Positions 21,800 to 33,597 of a stretch of DNA of 64,000 bases are shown here, piece after piece. This stretch comes from Larix kaempferi. Taxonomy: Eukaryota; Streptophyta; Pinopsida; Pinales; Pinaceae. Every line of letters starts with the position of its first letter. The first letter of the stretch is position 1. The translations under genes were made by a program, and so were the position numbers. The notes beneath the pieces are model-generated. The model saw nothing but the letters and a program-made list of their open reading frames with translations. It had not been told where the DNA came from and did not search any database. The stretch spans positions 8,440,501 through 8,504,500 of the forward strand of contig BSBM01000592.1 of assembly GCA_027924585.1 (NCBI GenBank). The letters run 5' to 3'.

Positions 21800-23268
21800 C
21801 CCTCATGACAACCATTTTCCCTCCACCATTTAGTGGAGGTGGCCCTACGATTGCCTCTATGACCAACACCCATATTGTTCCTACCATGTCACATCATGTT
21901 GCTAGCTTGCCTTTCATGGACATCCTTAATATTCCTTACGTGGAAAGATTGACTAATGTCCCTATCCAACATGATCCCGTGTGGCCCACCATGCCTACCA
22001 AGTTCCCTTCGCACATACCTAAGTTTGAGGGGAAGGATGGGGAGGATCCCTAGAACCATATTATGTCCTTCCACTTATGGTGTTTCTCCAACTCCATAGT
22101 GGATGATTCCATTCAATTATGTCTGTTACAAAGAACCTTCACTGACGCTGTAGCCAAGTGGTACATCAATCAGTCCCATGGGGCTCATCCCACCTTTGCG
22201 TCCCTAGTCTCAAATTTCCTATAGTTCTTCAAGTTACCAGTTCAATATGATGTTAGTGTCGAGATCCTCCTTTCTTTCCAACAGACTACATTTACCCATA
22301 TCATGGACCACATCCATGAGTGGTGTAGATGATGAAGTCTATGCAAGATCAAATTGGATGACCATATATTTTTCAATTTGTTCCTAAAGTCTCTTATCCC
22401 ATCTATTTCCAAGGATGTGGAATCAAAATGTCCTTAAACAGAATAAGAGGACATCCTCAAATCCCAGCAGTTTGACCTTATATATGAACAATTGGGCTAC
22501 ATATACACCATTCTTCCTAATTCCCCTCACGAAGACTCCTCCCAAAAGGATACGCTGGGGGAATCCCATGCTGATGATGGGGTTACTAGTGTCGTCGCAT
22601 CCATCATTAGACCTTATGTGCCTTCCCCCGCCACACTAAATCCTTCTTATGGTAGTAACTCTATTCCTATGAAGCCATCGATGAGATGTGTCTCTGATTT
22701 GTCACGCGCATCATCTCATTTTGTAGCGACGCCCTCATATGCACCTCCGACCCTCGTTCCTCATATATATGGACCCACTTATCCAGGCTCTGGCTTTGGA
22801 AACAATCCTCAAGGTTATGCACCTCCTCCAACAACTAAATCTTATTATCCTTGACCCGACCCACCGTTGGTAGCTCTTACACTAGGCCCACCTCAATCTC
22901 CTCCCATTCCACAAGGGCAATTTTACACCTAACAGAACCAAACACATACCCAAACACCCCCCCCATAATTAATAAGGTAAACCTATTCGAAGACGAGGTA
23001 GGAATCGTGGAAATAACCAACACCAGGGAGGGGGTGGACCACCTCCTAACCCCCTAGGTAATAATGGAGCAAATCCTGCCAACCAGGACACTAACCAACC
23101 ACCCAAGCAAGGAAAGAACCCATAGTTACGAACTAACCACCTGTGTTCTTTCTACAATATTGATGGAAATTACACACATCACTGTCCCCATTTGGAAAAA
23201 GCTCGTTAGCTGTGGGATGAGGCTAATCATTAAGAGACCATTACTACCCCGCAAGCACAACCTGACTA
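21800..23268 (+). pseudogene. Decayed Ty3/gypsy gag (capsid to zinc knuckle)
   Basis: Gag forms the virus-like particle and its knuckle binds the element RNA. From about 22010 the plus strand reads PKFEGKDGEDP, then MSFHLWCFSNSIVDDSI, LLQRTF and AVAKWY, the typical Retrotrans_gag core. FFKLPVQYD, HIMDHIHEWC and QQFDLIYEQLGYIYTILP follow, which recur in related plant gypsy gags. Several in-frame stops (for example after GEDP) and frame changes after about 22850 kill it. Near 23140-23200 a remnant knuckle (C, FYN, then THHC) can be seen. Pol is absent: the sequence is cut at 23269 by a TIR element and does not visibly resume. Confidence 0.8.
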
Positions 23269-23708
23269 TTAGAGGAAATTTGGGGTCTAAAATGGGCCTC
23301 CTAAGCAAAAAAAAATAAAATCTACATCACACTACAAATATGCCATGTCACACTAAGTTAAAGGTGTTATCTAATGAAGGTCAACATATAATATCGCATT
23401 AATAGTAGTTGACAAGTATGTTGGGTTTGTGTAGAGTTAAGAGATAATGGTTGAAAATAATAATGAAAGGTTTAGATTCTTGTGCATACACAATAAATGA
23501 TATAGTGGTAAATTTTTTAAATTTATATTATAATTTCTTTATTTATTTTTTAATAAATGTACCACTACTTCTTTTTATATATTTAATAAAATTTAAAACT
23601 AAAAAAAAAACTATAATTATAATGAAAAACTATAATTACAATAATACTAAAAATAAACAATCACTATTTTTATTTTATATGATCACTACTTCGAAGTCTT
23701 TTAAATTC

Positions 23709-24080
23709 TAGTGGAGTAATCTTGAATAAATAAAAGCATTTATATAACTAATCTCTTAAAAATAAAAATAAATAAATTTAAAAAAGTGTCATAAATAAAA
23801 GAAAAATAGGAGAGAGATAAAATAATATTTCTCTATTTTTGCGATAACTTTCTACTTCAAACTCAGAATTTGACGCTTTTAGTACCATTGGAGACCTTTC
23901 CAATGGTACCAAAAACGTCAAATTACGAGTTCGAAGGAGAAAGTTATCATAAAAATAGTGAAATATTATTTTATCTCTCTCCTATTTTTCTTTTATTTAT
24001 GACATTTAAAAAAAAAAAAAAAATTATTTTTAAGAGATTAGTTATATAAATATTTTTATTATTTCAAGATTACTCCACTA
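23709..24080. repeat. Long inverted repeat (arms about 185 bp)
   Basis: The left arm starts TAGTGGAGTAATCTTGAA (23709) and the right arm ends with its complement at 24080. The centre is TACCATTGGA-GACCTT-TCCAATGGTA at 23883-23908. Arms match over most of their length with some indels. A transcript would fold into a long hairpin suited to Dicer-like processing. Confidence 0.9.
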
Positions 24081-24090
24081 TCATATTAAT

Positions 24091-24310
24091 TAATGTGAGA
24101 TTTATATTTTAAAGAATTTAGAACTAGTGATAATATGCAATACTCTATATTTATTATTTCAAAATTATTCCACTATCACTTTAACTAATGTGAGATTTAT
24201 ATTTTAAAGAAATTAGAAGTAGTGGTAATATAAAATACTATATATTTATTATTTCAAGTATATTTATCATATTTCGAGATGAACTTTTCAAAATATTAAC
24301 CAATGTGAGT
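24091..24310 (+). repeat. About 95-115-bp direct repeat TAATGTGAGATTTATATT
   Basis: Units start at 24091 and 24186, with a weaker third at 24301. They lie inside the TIR element, to the right of its palindrome. Confidence 0.7.
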
Positions 24311-24484
24311 GTTATATGAAGTTAGTTCTTGTCCAACTCAACCATGATGGTTGACCAAAATACTAAAATTCTATTTGTTTAAAATATCTTACTCATCGCA
24401 TGCTCATCCATGACATGTTTTCTTATAAGGCCCATTTTAGACCCCAAATTTCTTCTAATTCTGAATGAGAAATAATGGCATAAA

Positions 24485-24831
24485 ATGAAATTAGTCATGC
24501 ATAATAATAAAATGAAATATTTATTATGTTTAATGTAATTATGAAGTTGGGTGAAGTTAGGTGAAGTTACGTGAATTTGGTAAGCGGTTCCTAAATAGGA
24601 GTAATGGAGCTTGTTAGACATATATACAACACCACTTTATGTAATTGGTGAACATTATTGAAAATGAAATAAGTCATGCATAATAATAAAGTGAAATAAT
24701 TCTTATGTTTAATGTAATTATGAAGTTAGGTGAAGTTAGGTATATTTGGTAAGCGCTTCCTATATAGGAGAAACAAAACTTGGTAGACATATATACAACA
24801 CCACTTTATGTAATTCATGAACATTATTTTT
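24485..24831 (+). repeat. 179-bp direct duplication
   Basis: GTCATGCATAATAATAAA occurs at 24494 and 24673. The remaining order (AATGTAATTATGAAGTT, GGTGAAGTTAGG, ACATATATACAACACCAC, GAACATTATT) repeats in both copies with few changes. The end of copy two is the SINE insertion site. Confidence 0.9.
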
Positions 24832-25052
24832 TTTGTAACTAGGGGAATCGAAAACTGGGATGGGGCTGGTATTCGTGTGACACAGGGTCTAAGGGTCCAA
24901 TCTCGTCCGCTACCACTATGCCCCTAGGTGCACCCACACAACTTGCAAGCATGGGGAACAAGTAAGCCAGGGTGATTTGAACTCGTGACCTCCATTTACA
25001 ACATTTCCTTCATATCAAGCGAATCGTCGGTTGAGCTACACCCCTGCTGGCC
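24829..25052 (-). mobile_element. tRNA-derived SINE with target-site duplication
   Basis: Read on the minus strand, this unit begins near 25052 with a Pol III A-box-like TGTAGCTCAACCGACG (25024-25040 region). A B box GAGTTCAAATCACC (24984-24971) follows, and it ends in an A-run (T-run on plus at 24825-24834). It is flanked by an 18-bp duplication differing at one base: TAATTCATGAACATTATT (24811-24828) and TAATTCGTGAACATTATT (25053-25070). SINEs are copied by LINE machinery, which explains the A-tail and long duplication. The parent tRNA is not obvious. Confidence 0.88.
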
Positions 25053-25070
25053 TAATTCGTGAACATTATT

Positions 25071-25670
25071 GATAATAGATCTATCGTTCAATCTCTCTTG
25101 TTTCTTGAATATTTCTCCATAGATTAGTTTAACATAGGCATCAGTCCATACTGATATTTTTCTATGGAAAATCCCTATTTCTACAATACTTCAGTCCTAG
25201 CCAAGTAGAGAGACCCAATACCAGCCAATGAATTTAAGAGAAACAATTATAGTAATTGTCCATGAAATAGTCACCCAAGTTGAAATATCCCTGATAAACA
25301 TGGGAAACCTCCAATGGAGTTGAGACTAAGATGAATTACTATCCACCTCGAGTACCGAAAGAACATCCCACTTGTAGTCACCTATGAGAAACTTAGGAAT
25401 GACCACTAAGGATGATAATTCACAACCAATATTTAGGTGGAACAAACTTGTACTAAGATATTGCGGCGTGAAGATGCATCGAACTTCATTCTATAGCCAA
25501 AAATCTAGCAAGAAAGTGTCACTCGAAATAACATGCTAACTATCCTAAAGTCTGCTACTGATCATCCTCCCATTGACTCAAGTGTGAAGGGATATCTCAA
25601 CACTTGAATTGGGTTAACCTAGTGCTTGAATCCCATGCTAGGTAAACACAACATCACAACTAGGAGGGAC
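25071..25670. other. Flanking sequence left of the large Ty3/gypsy element
   Basis: No open frame or recognised repeat. It should join sequence from 42733 onward if the whole 25676-42727 element is removed. Confidence 0.5.
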
Positions 25671-26788
25671 CTAATTGTAACACCTGCCTCAGTACATGGA
25701 TTGGTTAGACTATCGAGGGCACCGAATTTGAAGTGACCCGGTTAAGATAAACATGAACAATATATTATGCCTGAATAAAAATTGCTAAATGATGAATGAA
25801 CAATGAATATCCTCGACTAATTGAGAAATTATGATGATGATGTTATATATGAATGTAGTGACTGATGCTTTTAGTTCCATAGATGTGAACGCATGATGTT
25901 GACATAGATAGAATTGAATGAAGATTATGATGTGTGATGAAATGATTTTTATAGTGCAGCGCTACTAATGTGCGCTTTGAGTGTGTGCAGTAGCAGGTAA
26001 AACGATTTACCGACTGACTCACAATGGAATAATAAGGGTTGTAAGAACGGAAAAATACCTAGGGGTACGATGATGGATTTTTGACCCTGAAATAGCACTC
26101 CACGCACGGGTCGGAAGCCGTTCAGCTCACTCGGGGAAGTGTGTGCCGTACGAGCAAGGCCATAACGATTTGGTTTCTTACGAGAGGTTGAGGGGCACAC
26201 AATAAGGAGGACCTTATTACTCAAACCACCATTAGTCTCTGTGGAAGTGTAGTCGAGAGATCGCGGTAACAATTCCCCGATCGCTACACAGTACTCCCCA
26301 CGCGAAGAAATGAAGATTGTCAGAAGGACCCGTCGAAGAGGTACGTAGACAACGACAGGAAAAATTATTACTCACACTTTTTGCATTTAAAACAATTATG
26401 CATATATGTTAGAAGCTGCATATAGAATTTTAGAAAAATCAAATAAAATAACATTTTGATTTTAGGAAATTTCATAAAAAGGGAAATTGGGGTATATGTG
26501 TACCCATTATGTCAGGATGAATATGCATGAGATTAAAAATTGCAAATAATGTTCAAATTAATAAATTATGGAGCAAAACTAGAATAACACTCATGTAGAG
26601 ACCACTCCACCTACACTGACTGATTTAGGGGTTAGAAAATTTGACTAGGGAGACAACAAAGAGATAATTAATGGATTTGGGTGCACACTAACGTGAGAGA
26701 CACTTGTTGCATGAGGATAAATAATAATGAATTATTAAATTAAAAGTTATTTTTGAATGAGAGGACACATGTCATGCAAGAATTGGGC

Positions 26789-26796
26789 TATAAAAG
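26789..26796 (+). promoter_or_regulatory. TATA box of the Ty3/gypsy 5' LTR
   Basis: GGGCTATAAAAGAAAGGG is conserved at the matching place in the 3' LTR (TATA at 40975), which supports function in the ancestor. Confidence 0.6.
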
Positions 26797-27739
26797 AAAG
26801 GGAGGAGAAGGAGAGAGTCTCTCTTGCTCCCTAGTGCTCGATGGGCTTTGTAATCGAAGTTTCTACTTAAGTGTGATTCCTTGGAGTTTGGTTGACATCT
26901 GTTCGGGGGTTGGGAGATCCCATCGGAAGGTTAAGGCTGGTATTTTCTTATGACCCTAATTGCTCGAGGGTTCGGGAGGAAGAAGACTACTCCTGATATG
27001 GTAGGGAGGTCAATTGAGGGGTCATCAGTAAATTCTGAAAATTTGGAGGGGATCGACGACAACTCTATGAGATACTTTGCCAACAACTTGAACAAACGTC
27101 CCAACAAGTTCTATTTGCAATCGAACGTTTTTTTTTTACTGGATATAATTAATCAGAGATGGGTAGTTCTCCTATTATGCTTGAAGGTGGAATTTCTTCT
27201 TTTTTGTATTGTATATAAAAATGGTAGGGAAAATGGATATGTATTGAAGAAAATTGCTTTCAACCTGTAGATTAGTCTTATCTTAATATAGATCTGAAGT
27301 TCTATTTTATTTCTAAAATCTTTATTCTGAGTGAGTTATATATGTTGAAGAATCTGTAGGTCGTTTCGGTTTTCATGATCAAATACTGATGAATACGATC
27401 GATTGACCATTATTATCTCAACGACGACTAACCAGATCTGCAAGTTTATCTTTATATATGCAAAGTTTTGTTTCTGTGTAGAATATGTATTTGAAGGGAT
27501 CTTTAATGTAAATTCTATGTATCTGTAATTTCTCTTGCTGCCAAATCCTATACATTGAAAAGATCTATTTTTTGTGTATATATACTCTCCTTAAGAGATG
27601 AAATATCTGTAATTTAAATGTAAAACAACCTTTGTTCCATGACAACCGATCTATCATTCTGTAAAGAATATTTGTCACAAGTTTTACAGCTTCTGAATTC
27701 TTAATCTCTGTTATTCAGTTGTTTTCCTTTTGGTGAATT

Positions 27740-28040
27740 GATATCTCCATAAGCTTGGTGTAATTCAAGTTATGACTATTCTACTACCAATCGAGCTATG
27801 ATCCCGCATTAACCATTGTCCACATCTCTGTAAGTTTGACGTAATTGAAGTTAGGACTATTTCACCGTTAATCGAACTATGATCTAGTAATTACAACTCT
27901 CCATATCCCCGCAATCTCGACGTGATTAAAGTTATGTTTATTGACTATCAGTCAAGCTATAACCCGCAAAGAACACGGTTCATATTCTTGTAGTTAGGCG
28001 TAGGTAGTTCCGATTCTACCATAGTCAACCATATTTTTCT
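27740..28040 (+). repeat. About 79-bp imperfect tandem repeats in the LTR
   Basis: Four units carry a GACGTAATTGAAGTTATGAC-like core followed by AATCGAGCTATGATCC variants (cores near 27755, 27835, 27915 and 27995). The array is also present in the 3' LTR at about 42145-42380, there partly deleted. Confidence 0.7.
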
Positions 28041-28908
28041 GTCAAGGATCAGTTGTTCACGATTTTTGTTATTATAACCTCGTAGGTTGAGATACCATTC
28101 ATTCGACGATCGCATTCTTTAGGAAATGGTTCCTCTATAGCCATATGCGTTAACACCGAGAATATCTACAGCACTGAGTTACACTTGTAGTGCATGAGTC
28201 TCGAACTCCACCTCACTCGAGAGTTAGAACTCCCCATGGATAGCCACATATCCAGTTGTGAAGAAGCGATACCTAAGTCTCGTTTGACCATTCAGTCAAT
28301 GTTGGAATAAGGGATATTACCACGAAATATGTTAATGGAACATAATATTAGACTATAATACGAAATTGAAATTACTTCCTTGCTATTGTGAGTAACACAT
28401 AATGTATCATTGACATGCATGATTAGCCTTTATACCACGTAATTGCATTAAGAGTACTTGTGGATGTTATAGTAATGAATTGTGTAATTGCATCAAATGT
28501 ATATGTAAGGGTTATACTATTGAATTATGTAATGGAATTGAGGGCATTTTTAATGGTTATGCTAATAAATTATATAAAGGCATGAATAGCTTGGGTGTTT
28601 ATGATGTTAATAAATTGTATGTTAATGTAATAAATTTAAAGGGAATTTGAATGGTTACATATATTAAAGTAATGATATTAGTAAATAAAGCATTATCTTA
28701 GATATGGCACTAATAGCATTTAAAAGATTGTTACAAGGAAGAATTATATAGAATGAACACAAAATCGAATGAATGATATTTGGCCTATATATGCATTTTA
28801 ATTGTATATATTTAAGTTATACGTATTTATGAACCAGGTACAGTGTATTAATAATCATTCGAAATAGTAGGTTTAGATAAATGGAATGTGTACTGCAAGT
28901 TTACAATA

Positions 28909-28909
<1 letters not shown>

Positions 28910-28944
<35 letters not shown>

Positions 28945-28945
28945 C
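28910..28945 (+). repeat. Compound (CT)n(AT)n microsatellite
   Basis: A CT run passes directly into a TA run. It lies in the part of the 5' LTR absent from the 3' LTR. Confidence 0.95.
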
Positions 28946-29494
28946 AAGGATAATTATATCGTAAAGGATAAATATCCACAATTGCACATACATGCATAAT
29001 TGGTAGGATCATGGAATGCATATGCTTTCACTTACACCTACTTGGAGTTTTGTAAATTTTTATTATGAAAGCACTTAGCTTGTTAAAAATATTGGGTTAG
29101 GAGTTATCTAATGTGATATGGCTAGGAGATCATATTGTTCTTGAACATTAATCTATATGTGAAGTATAGTGAAAATAATGTGATAACTAACCACGTATTA
29201 GGGGAACACATGATGATAGATATTTTGTTTAGTTATCTAATAGGCGAATACAATTGTTAGGATTGGAGAGAAGATAAATTCAAGCTGATACGTATGATCG
29301 AACATGTACCATTAATTTTGATGATTAATTCAATTGTTTATTTAGAGCATGGGTTGGTACAATGACATAGGAATCAAAGATTATACAGAGTGAAGGCAAT
29401 AAATTAATCATTGATTGGGAAGTGTGTCGTATTGGTGACCTATATAAAAAAAAATGACCCTCACATGAATTGAAATATATGGAGGCATTACATT

Positions 29495-29506
29495 TGGTAT
29501 CAGAGC
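29495..29506 (+). promoter_or_regulatory. Primer binding site (initiator tRNA-Met)
   Basis: TGGTATCAGAGC complements the 3' end of plant initiator tRNA-Met and lies two bases after the 5' LTR, the standard position for minus-strand priming. Confidence 0.95.
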
Positions 29507-29636
29507 CGGTTGAACCTAGTTAGGACCAATTACTTTCCGCAAAAATTAATTTAAATTGCCTATAAACTTTTTGAAATTTAAATTAAGATTAAGAGACTAT
29601 TTCGAATTGTGTTCTCATGACTCAACAAACATTATC

Positions 29637-30719
29637 ATGGATCGAAGAGGTCATATAGGTAGGGATGGGAGAGGGCAAGGATGAGCGACTCGTCCACCAA
29701 CCCCATCAACTCCCTTAGCCACACCACCAAGAACCAAGGAAACTATTAACCTACCCGCCGGTGAGGTTATGACTATGATGAGGAACTTCCATAGGATGTT
29801 AGAAGCACTGATGAACCGGTTGGACCACAAAGAAGATCATAATCTAATTCCCGCAAATGAGCCTCAAAATCCACCACCGCCTAGTATGCATCAAGAATTG
29901 GGAAAAGTAAGATTTCCAGAGTTTTGGGGTTCCACTAAAGGAACCGCAGTAGAGGCATGGTTGGAAAATATGACGATGTGTTTCTCCTTGAGGGAGTACA
30001 CCTCAAATATGAAGGTACATATGACTATCCTTCAATTGAAGAGGGAAGCACTACTATGGTGGAAGAACCTATGACCACAGTTGGGGATTGATATCAATGA
30101 AGTGTCTTGGGAGCTATTCGAGGAACAGTTCTGCAAGCACTACCTATTAGAAGAATTCATTGAAAGAAAACTCAATGATTTCAATTCCCTTCGATAGGCA
30201 GGCATGACGGTACAAGAGTACGAGATTAGGTTCATGGAACTCCTGAGGTACGCACCCCAGATTGCGACAGATAAACTAAAAGTAAACAAGTATGTCTATG
30301 AAATGAGCTAAAATATCTGAGACAAGGTCCACATTCTCATGCCGCAGACCTTGCATGACGCAGTACAAAAATCCTTAATTGTTGAAGAGGAACTGATGAG
30401 CGGGGGCTCATCCAAACAAAACTTTCTAAGCAGAAACAAGGGTGGACCACCTTCAAATCCACCAAGGATGTACTATGGACAACAGAATAATATTAGGGGA
30501 CCTACCCATGAGAAACCCTTTAAGGATACAATAATTCCATACAACCCACCTTTCAAGAAGGACAATACGAGATCGTTTGGGAAGCCATCACAGTTTGGAG
30601 CTCATACCAACAACATACTGACAGGAAGAACAAAGGAAGGACCTAGGGAAGGGTGCTGGAAGTGTGGAGGCCCACACTACCAAAGTGACTGCCCTCATCA
30701 ACAAGTTGATCAGAGATAG
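29637..30719 (+). pseudogene. Ty3/gypsy gag, inactivated
   Basis: The gag part of a gag-pol frame starts at ATG 29637 (MDRRGHIGRDGRGQG). The capsid core runs from about 29900: VRFPEFWGSTKG, VEAWLENM, LQLKREALLWWKNL. FCKHYL, TVQEYEIRFMELLRYAP and LMPQTLHDAVQKSL follow. A single zinc knuckle CWKCGGPHYQSDC lies at 30654-30692 (CX2CX3HX4C, a spacing common in this group). In-frame stops occur after GQG, after WWKNL, after NSLR and near 30311. The frame is the same as the protease and RT downstream, so the parent made one polyprotein. Confidence 0.9.
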
Positions 30720-30779
30720 GGACAAAGAGAACCTTCGACTACTGCAACAGATCAGGGACAAGCCCATTGCATCCATGCA

Positions 30780-31205
30780 GCAGTTAATAACTGCTAGGAA
30801 GAACATCAATCTAATGTACTAGAGACAACATGTATAATTAATGCTATGACATTCTCTTTACTCGTAGACCCTGGTGCCACTGAAAGCTTTATTTCTAATT
30901 CTTCATTAGAAAAGAGTAAGATGATGGCAAGTGCTCAAGATGATTTCAACTTAGTCAAAATGGCGTCCGGAAATACCCAAAGCGTAGGGCTGAAGCTAGC
31001 AGATTGTGAAGTAGATTTAGGAGTATGTCGCACTAGAACATCTTTCTATGCAACCACCCTAGGAACCTATGACTTGATCTTGGGCATGGATTGGTTGGAA
31101 GCCCATGCTACATTAGTAGATTTCCGAAGCAAGGAGTTGAATTTCTATGATGATGAAGGTCATAAGAATATCCTCGTGGGGAATACGAATAAAGCATCCC
31201 TGTGA
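30780..31205 (+). pseudogene. Ty3/gypsy aspartic protease domain
   Basis: LLVDPGATESFIS carries the retropepsin active-site loop as D-P-G; the usual form is D-S/T-G. LILGMDWLEAH, the conserved second motif of plant gypsy proteases, follows. Retropepsin cleaves the gag-pol polyprotein. A TGA at 31203-31205 separates it from RT in the same frame. Confidence 0.88.
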
Positions 31206-32240
31206 ATGATTTCCGTGTTGCAACTGGAGAAAATCCTGAGAAAGGGATGTCAGCTTTATGCCGTGATCGCAATGAAAAAGGATGAGGACAAAGCTAACAT
31301 AGTCAATCACCCTTTATTTGCAGAATACATGGGCGTATTCCCAAAATATTTACCCAGACTACCACCGCAGAGAGAGGTAGACTTCACCATTGAAATAAAA
31401 TCGGGGACTGAACCTATTGCAAGAGCCCCGTACATAATGTCTGTACCAGAATTGAAGGAACTACATATACAAATACAAGAGATCTTGTATCTGGGATTGA
31501 TTAGATCGAGCGTTTCCCCGTGGGGAGCGCCAGTACTCTTCATCAAGAAGAAGGATGGATCATGGCATCTCTGCATTGACTACTACCAGTTGAACAAGGC
31601 TACTATAAGAAACCAATACCCTCTACCAAGGATCGATGACTTATTCGATCAGATGAAAGGTGCAACAATATTCTCGAAGATTGACTTGCGATCACGATAT
31701 CATCAGTTTTGGATCGAGGAGGAAGATATCCCGAAGACTGCTTTCAAAACACGGTTTGAACACTATGAGTTTGTAGTTGTACCTTTTGGGTTGACCAATG
31801 CACCTAGTGTGTTTATGAACTTGATGAACGGTGTGTTTCGCCAATACCCAGACATGTCCGTGTAGGTGTTCCTTGATGACATTCTAATCTACTCTAAGAC
31901 ACCAGAGGAGCATGAAGAGCATATTAGCTTGGTATTGCAATGTCTCCAGGAGAACCAACTATATGGGAAACTGTCGAAGTGTTCCTTCTTCCAGAAGGAA
32001 ATCCACTACTTGGGACATATTATTTCTGGTGATGACATAGCTGTGGACCCCGCCAAGATAGAAGCTATTTGGGAATGGACAACGCCGATGAATGTGCATG
32101 AAGTGAGGAGTTTCATGCGACTTGTAGGATATTACATAATATTTTTGGAAGGGTTCTCGAGGATTACGGGACCTATCATGGAACTGCAGAAAAAAGGATC
32201 AACCTTTTATATGGACAGAAAAGTGTGCCAAGGCATTTGA
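31206..32240 (+). pseudogene. Ty3/gypsy reverse transcriptase
   Basis: RT landmarks are in order: [102 protein letters not shown]. The catalytic box is FLDDILIYS at about 31870. A TAG at 31863-31865 interrupts just before the catalytic box, and a frameshift follows near 32230. The family is Ty3/gypsy by the FGLTNAP and F/Y-x-DDILIYS signatures. Confidence 0.93.
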
Positions 32241-32715
32241 AAAATTGAAGGAATTACTAACAACGAAACCAGTCCTCAGAGTGCCGGATATGGAGCAGGA
32301 TTTCCTAGTATGCAATGGTGCATCAAAGGAAGGGATCGGGTGTATATTAATGCACGAAGGTAGAGTGATTTCCTACTCTTCTCGAAGACTTAGGCCACAT
32401 GAGTAAAACTACGCAATGCATGACATGGAATTGACTATTGTAAAGTATGCGTTATGCTTATGGCGACGCTATCTGGTAGGAAGGAAGTTCGAACTTAAGA
32501 TGGACCATCATGGGTTACAGTACATCTTTACGCAGAGTGACTTAAATGCAAGGCAAAGGAGATGGTCTGAGCAGCTAAGTGATTATGATTTCGAGATTTC
32601 CTATGTGAAAGGAACCTTGAATAAGGTAGCATATGCGCTTAGTTGCAGACCTCGCATCTTTTCAGTGATTCCGATCAAGACCAATTTGAGGGAGAAGATA
32701 CTTGGATTACAATAG
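32230..32715 (+). pseudogene. Ty3/gypsy RNase H domain
   Basis: The reading frame shifts by one here. Visible are FEKLKELLTTKPVL, a degenerate VCNGASKEGIGCILMHEGRV (the catalytic Asp of the usual DAS is replaced by Asn), YAMHDMELTIVKYAL, WRRYLVGRKFELKMDHHGL and RWSEQLSDYDFEI. RNase H removes the RNA strand after reverse transcription. It ends at a TAG at 32713-32715. Confidence 0.88.
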
Positions 32716-32779
32716 GGAGACATATGGTACAATGAGGTGAAGACTGAGCTAGAAAATGAATAGATGGAATTACCCAAGT

Positions 32780-33580
32780 ATAAGGTTTATCATTAGAAAA
32801 GGACAGATTGTTAAGGTGCAAAAACCGTATCTATATACTAGTGAACGATGAGATTAGGAACTTGATCCTGGAAGAATCCCATCGAGCAGTGTATAGAGAA
32901 CATCCGGGAGTAAGAAAGATGTATGCAGATTTATACCCCTTATTTTTCTGGCACAGAATGAAGAGAGACGTAGTCAACTTTGTCGCCATATGCATGGAGT
33001 GTCAATCGGTTAAGGCAGAGCATAGACATCCCGCAAGATTACTTCAACCTCATGCCATTCCTAAGTCAAAATGGGAGGTTATCTCCATGGACTTTATTAT
33101 GGGATTACCGTTGACCCGCAAAAGGCATGCCACTATTTTTGTGGTGGTTGACACTCTCACCAAGAGTGCGCATTTTATCCCCATTAAAAATACTTATTAT
33201 GCGCCGGAAATTGCTAGAGTTTTCATTGACGAGATAGTACGACTACATGGGGTACTGAAGAAGATAATATCTGATCGAGGATCAATATTTACGAGTAGAT
33301 TTTGGACAAGATTCCAAGAAGCTATGGGAACGTGACTCAACTTTAGCACTGCATACCACCCTGAGACTGATGGACATACTGAGAGGGTAAACCAGATATT
33401 GGAGGACAAGCTGAGGATGTATGTGATGGATCAACATACTCAATGGGAGGAGTTTTTACCTCTAGTAGAGTTCGCCTATAACAAAATCTATCATAGTTCC
33501 ATACATATGGCACCATTTTAGTTTTTATACGGGCGACCATGTCGAACACCCTTGAGTTGGGATAGGCTAGAGGATAGGAC
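32780..33580 (+). pseudogene. Ty3/gypsy integrase, N-terminal zinc and catalytic core
   Basis: The HHCC zinc module is present (HRAVYREHPG, then CMECQ). The DDE core residues are placed at SMDFIMGLP (D), ISDRGSIFTSRFW (D) and HTERVNQ (E). [11 protein letters not shown] and LYGRPCRTPL follow. Stops break the frame at 33333-33335, at MAPF* (about 33520) and near 33580. Confidence 0.92.
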
Positions 33581-33597
33581 CTGAGGTGATTTAGGAG

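Larger units (their letters stand above)
18650..21800 (+). mobile_element. Probable LTR and leader of a decayed Ty3/gypsy element
   Basis: A possible LTR begins TGTTAACACC at 18650. A TATA-like box, ATATATATAAAAAGG, lies at about 18978-18993, and the gag pseudogene follows from about 21800. I cannot find the LTR end or a primer binding site, so the boundary is only inferred. The stretch includes small tandem repeats at 20350-20510 and 21099. The minus strand 20481-20023 is open for about 150 codons with one stop but matches no known protein. Confidence 0.4.
23269..24458. mobile_element. DNA transposon-like element with 30-bp terminal inverted repeats
   Basis: The left end 23269-23298 (TTAGAGGAAATTTGGGG then TCTAAAATGGGCC) is the reverse complement of 24429-24458 with one mismatch. 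The interior is AT-rich and non-coding, with a long palindrome at 23709-24080, so the element is non-autonomous. The same terminus is found at 49835, defining a family. No clear target duplication is visible, so the superfamily is undecided. Confidence 0.7.
25676..29492 (+). mobile_element. 5' LTR of the Ty3/gypsy element (3.8 kb)
   Basis: Starts TGTAACACCTGCC and ends GGAGGCATTACA two bases before the PBS. It includes a TATA box at 26789, an array of about 79-bp imperfect repeats (27740-28040) and a CT/TA microsatellite (28910-28945). It is longer than the 3' LTR because the segment about 27997-29148 is missing from the other copy. Confidence 0.92.

Noticed and set aside
21562-21873. Minus-strand frame opposite the 5' part of the gypsy gag
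   Set aside because: It is repetitive and lies antisense to a better supported gag reading; it has no domain.
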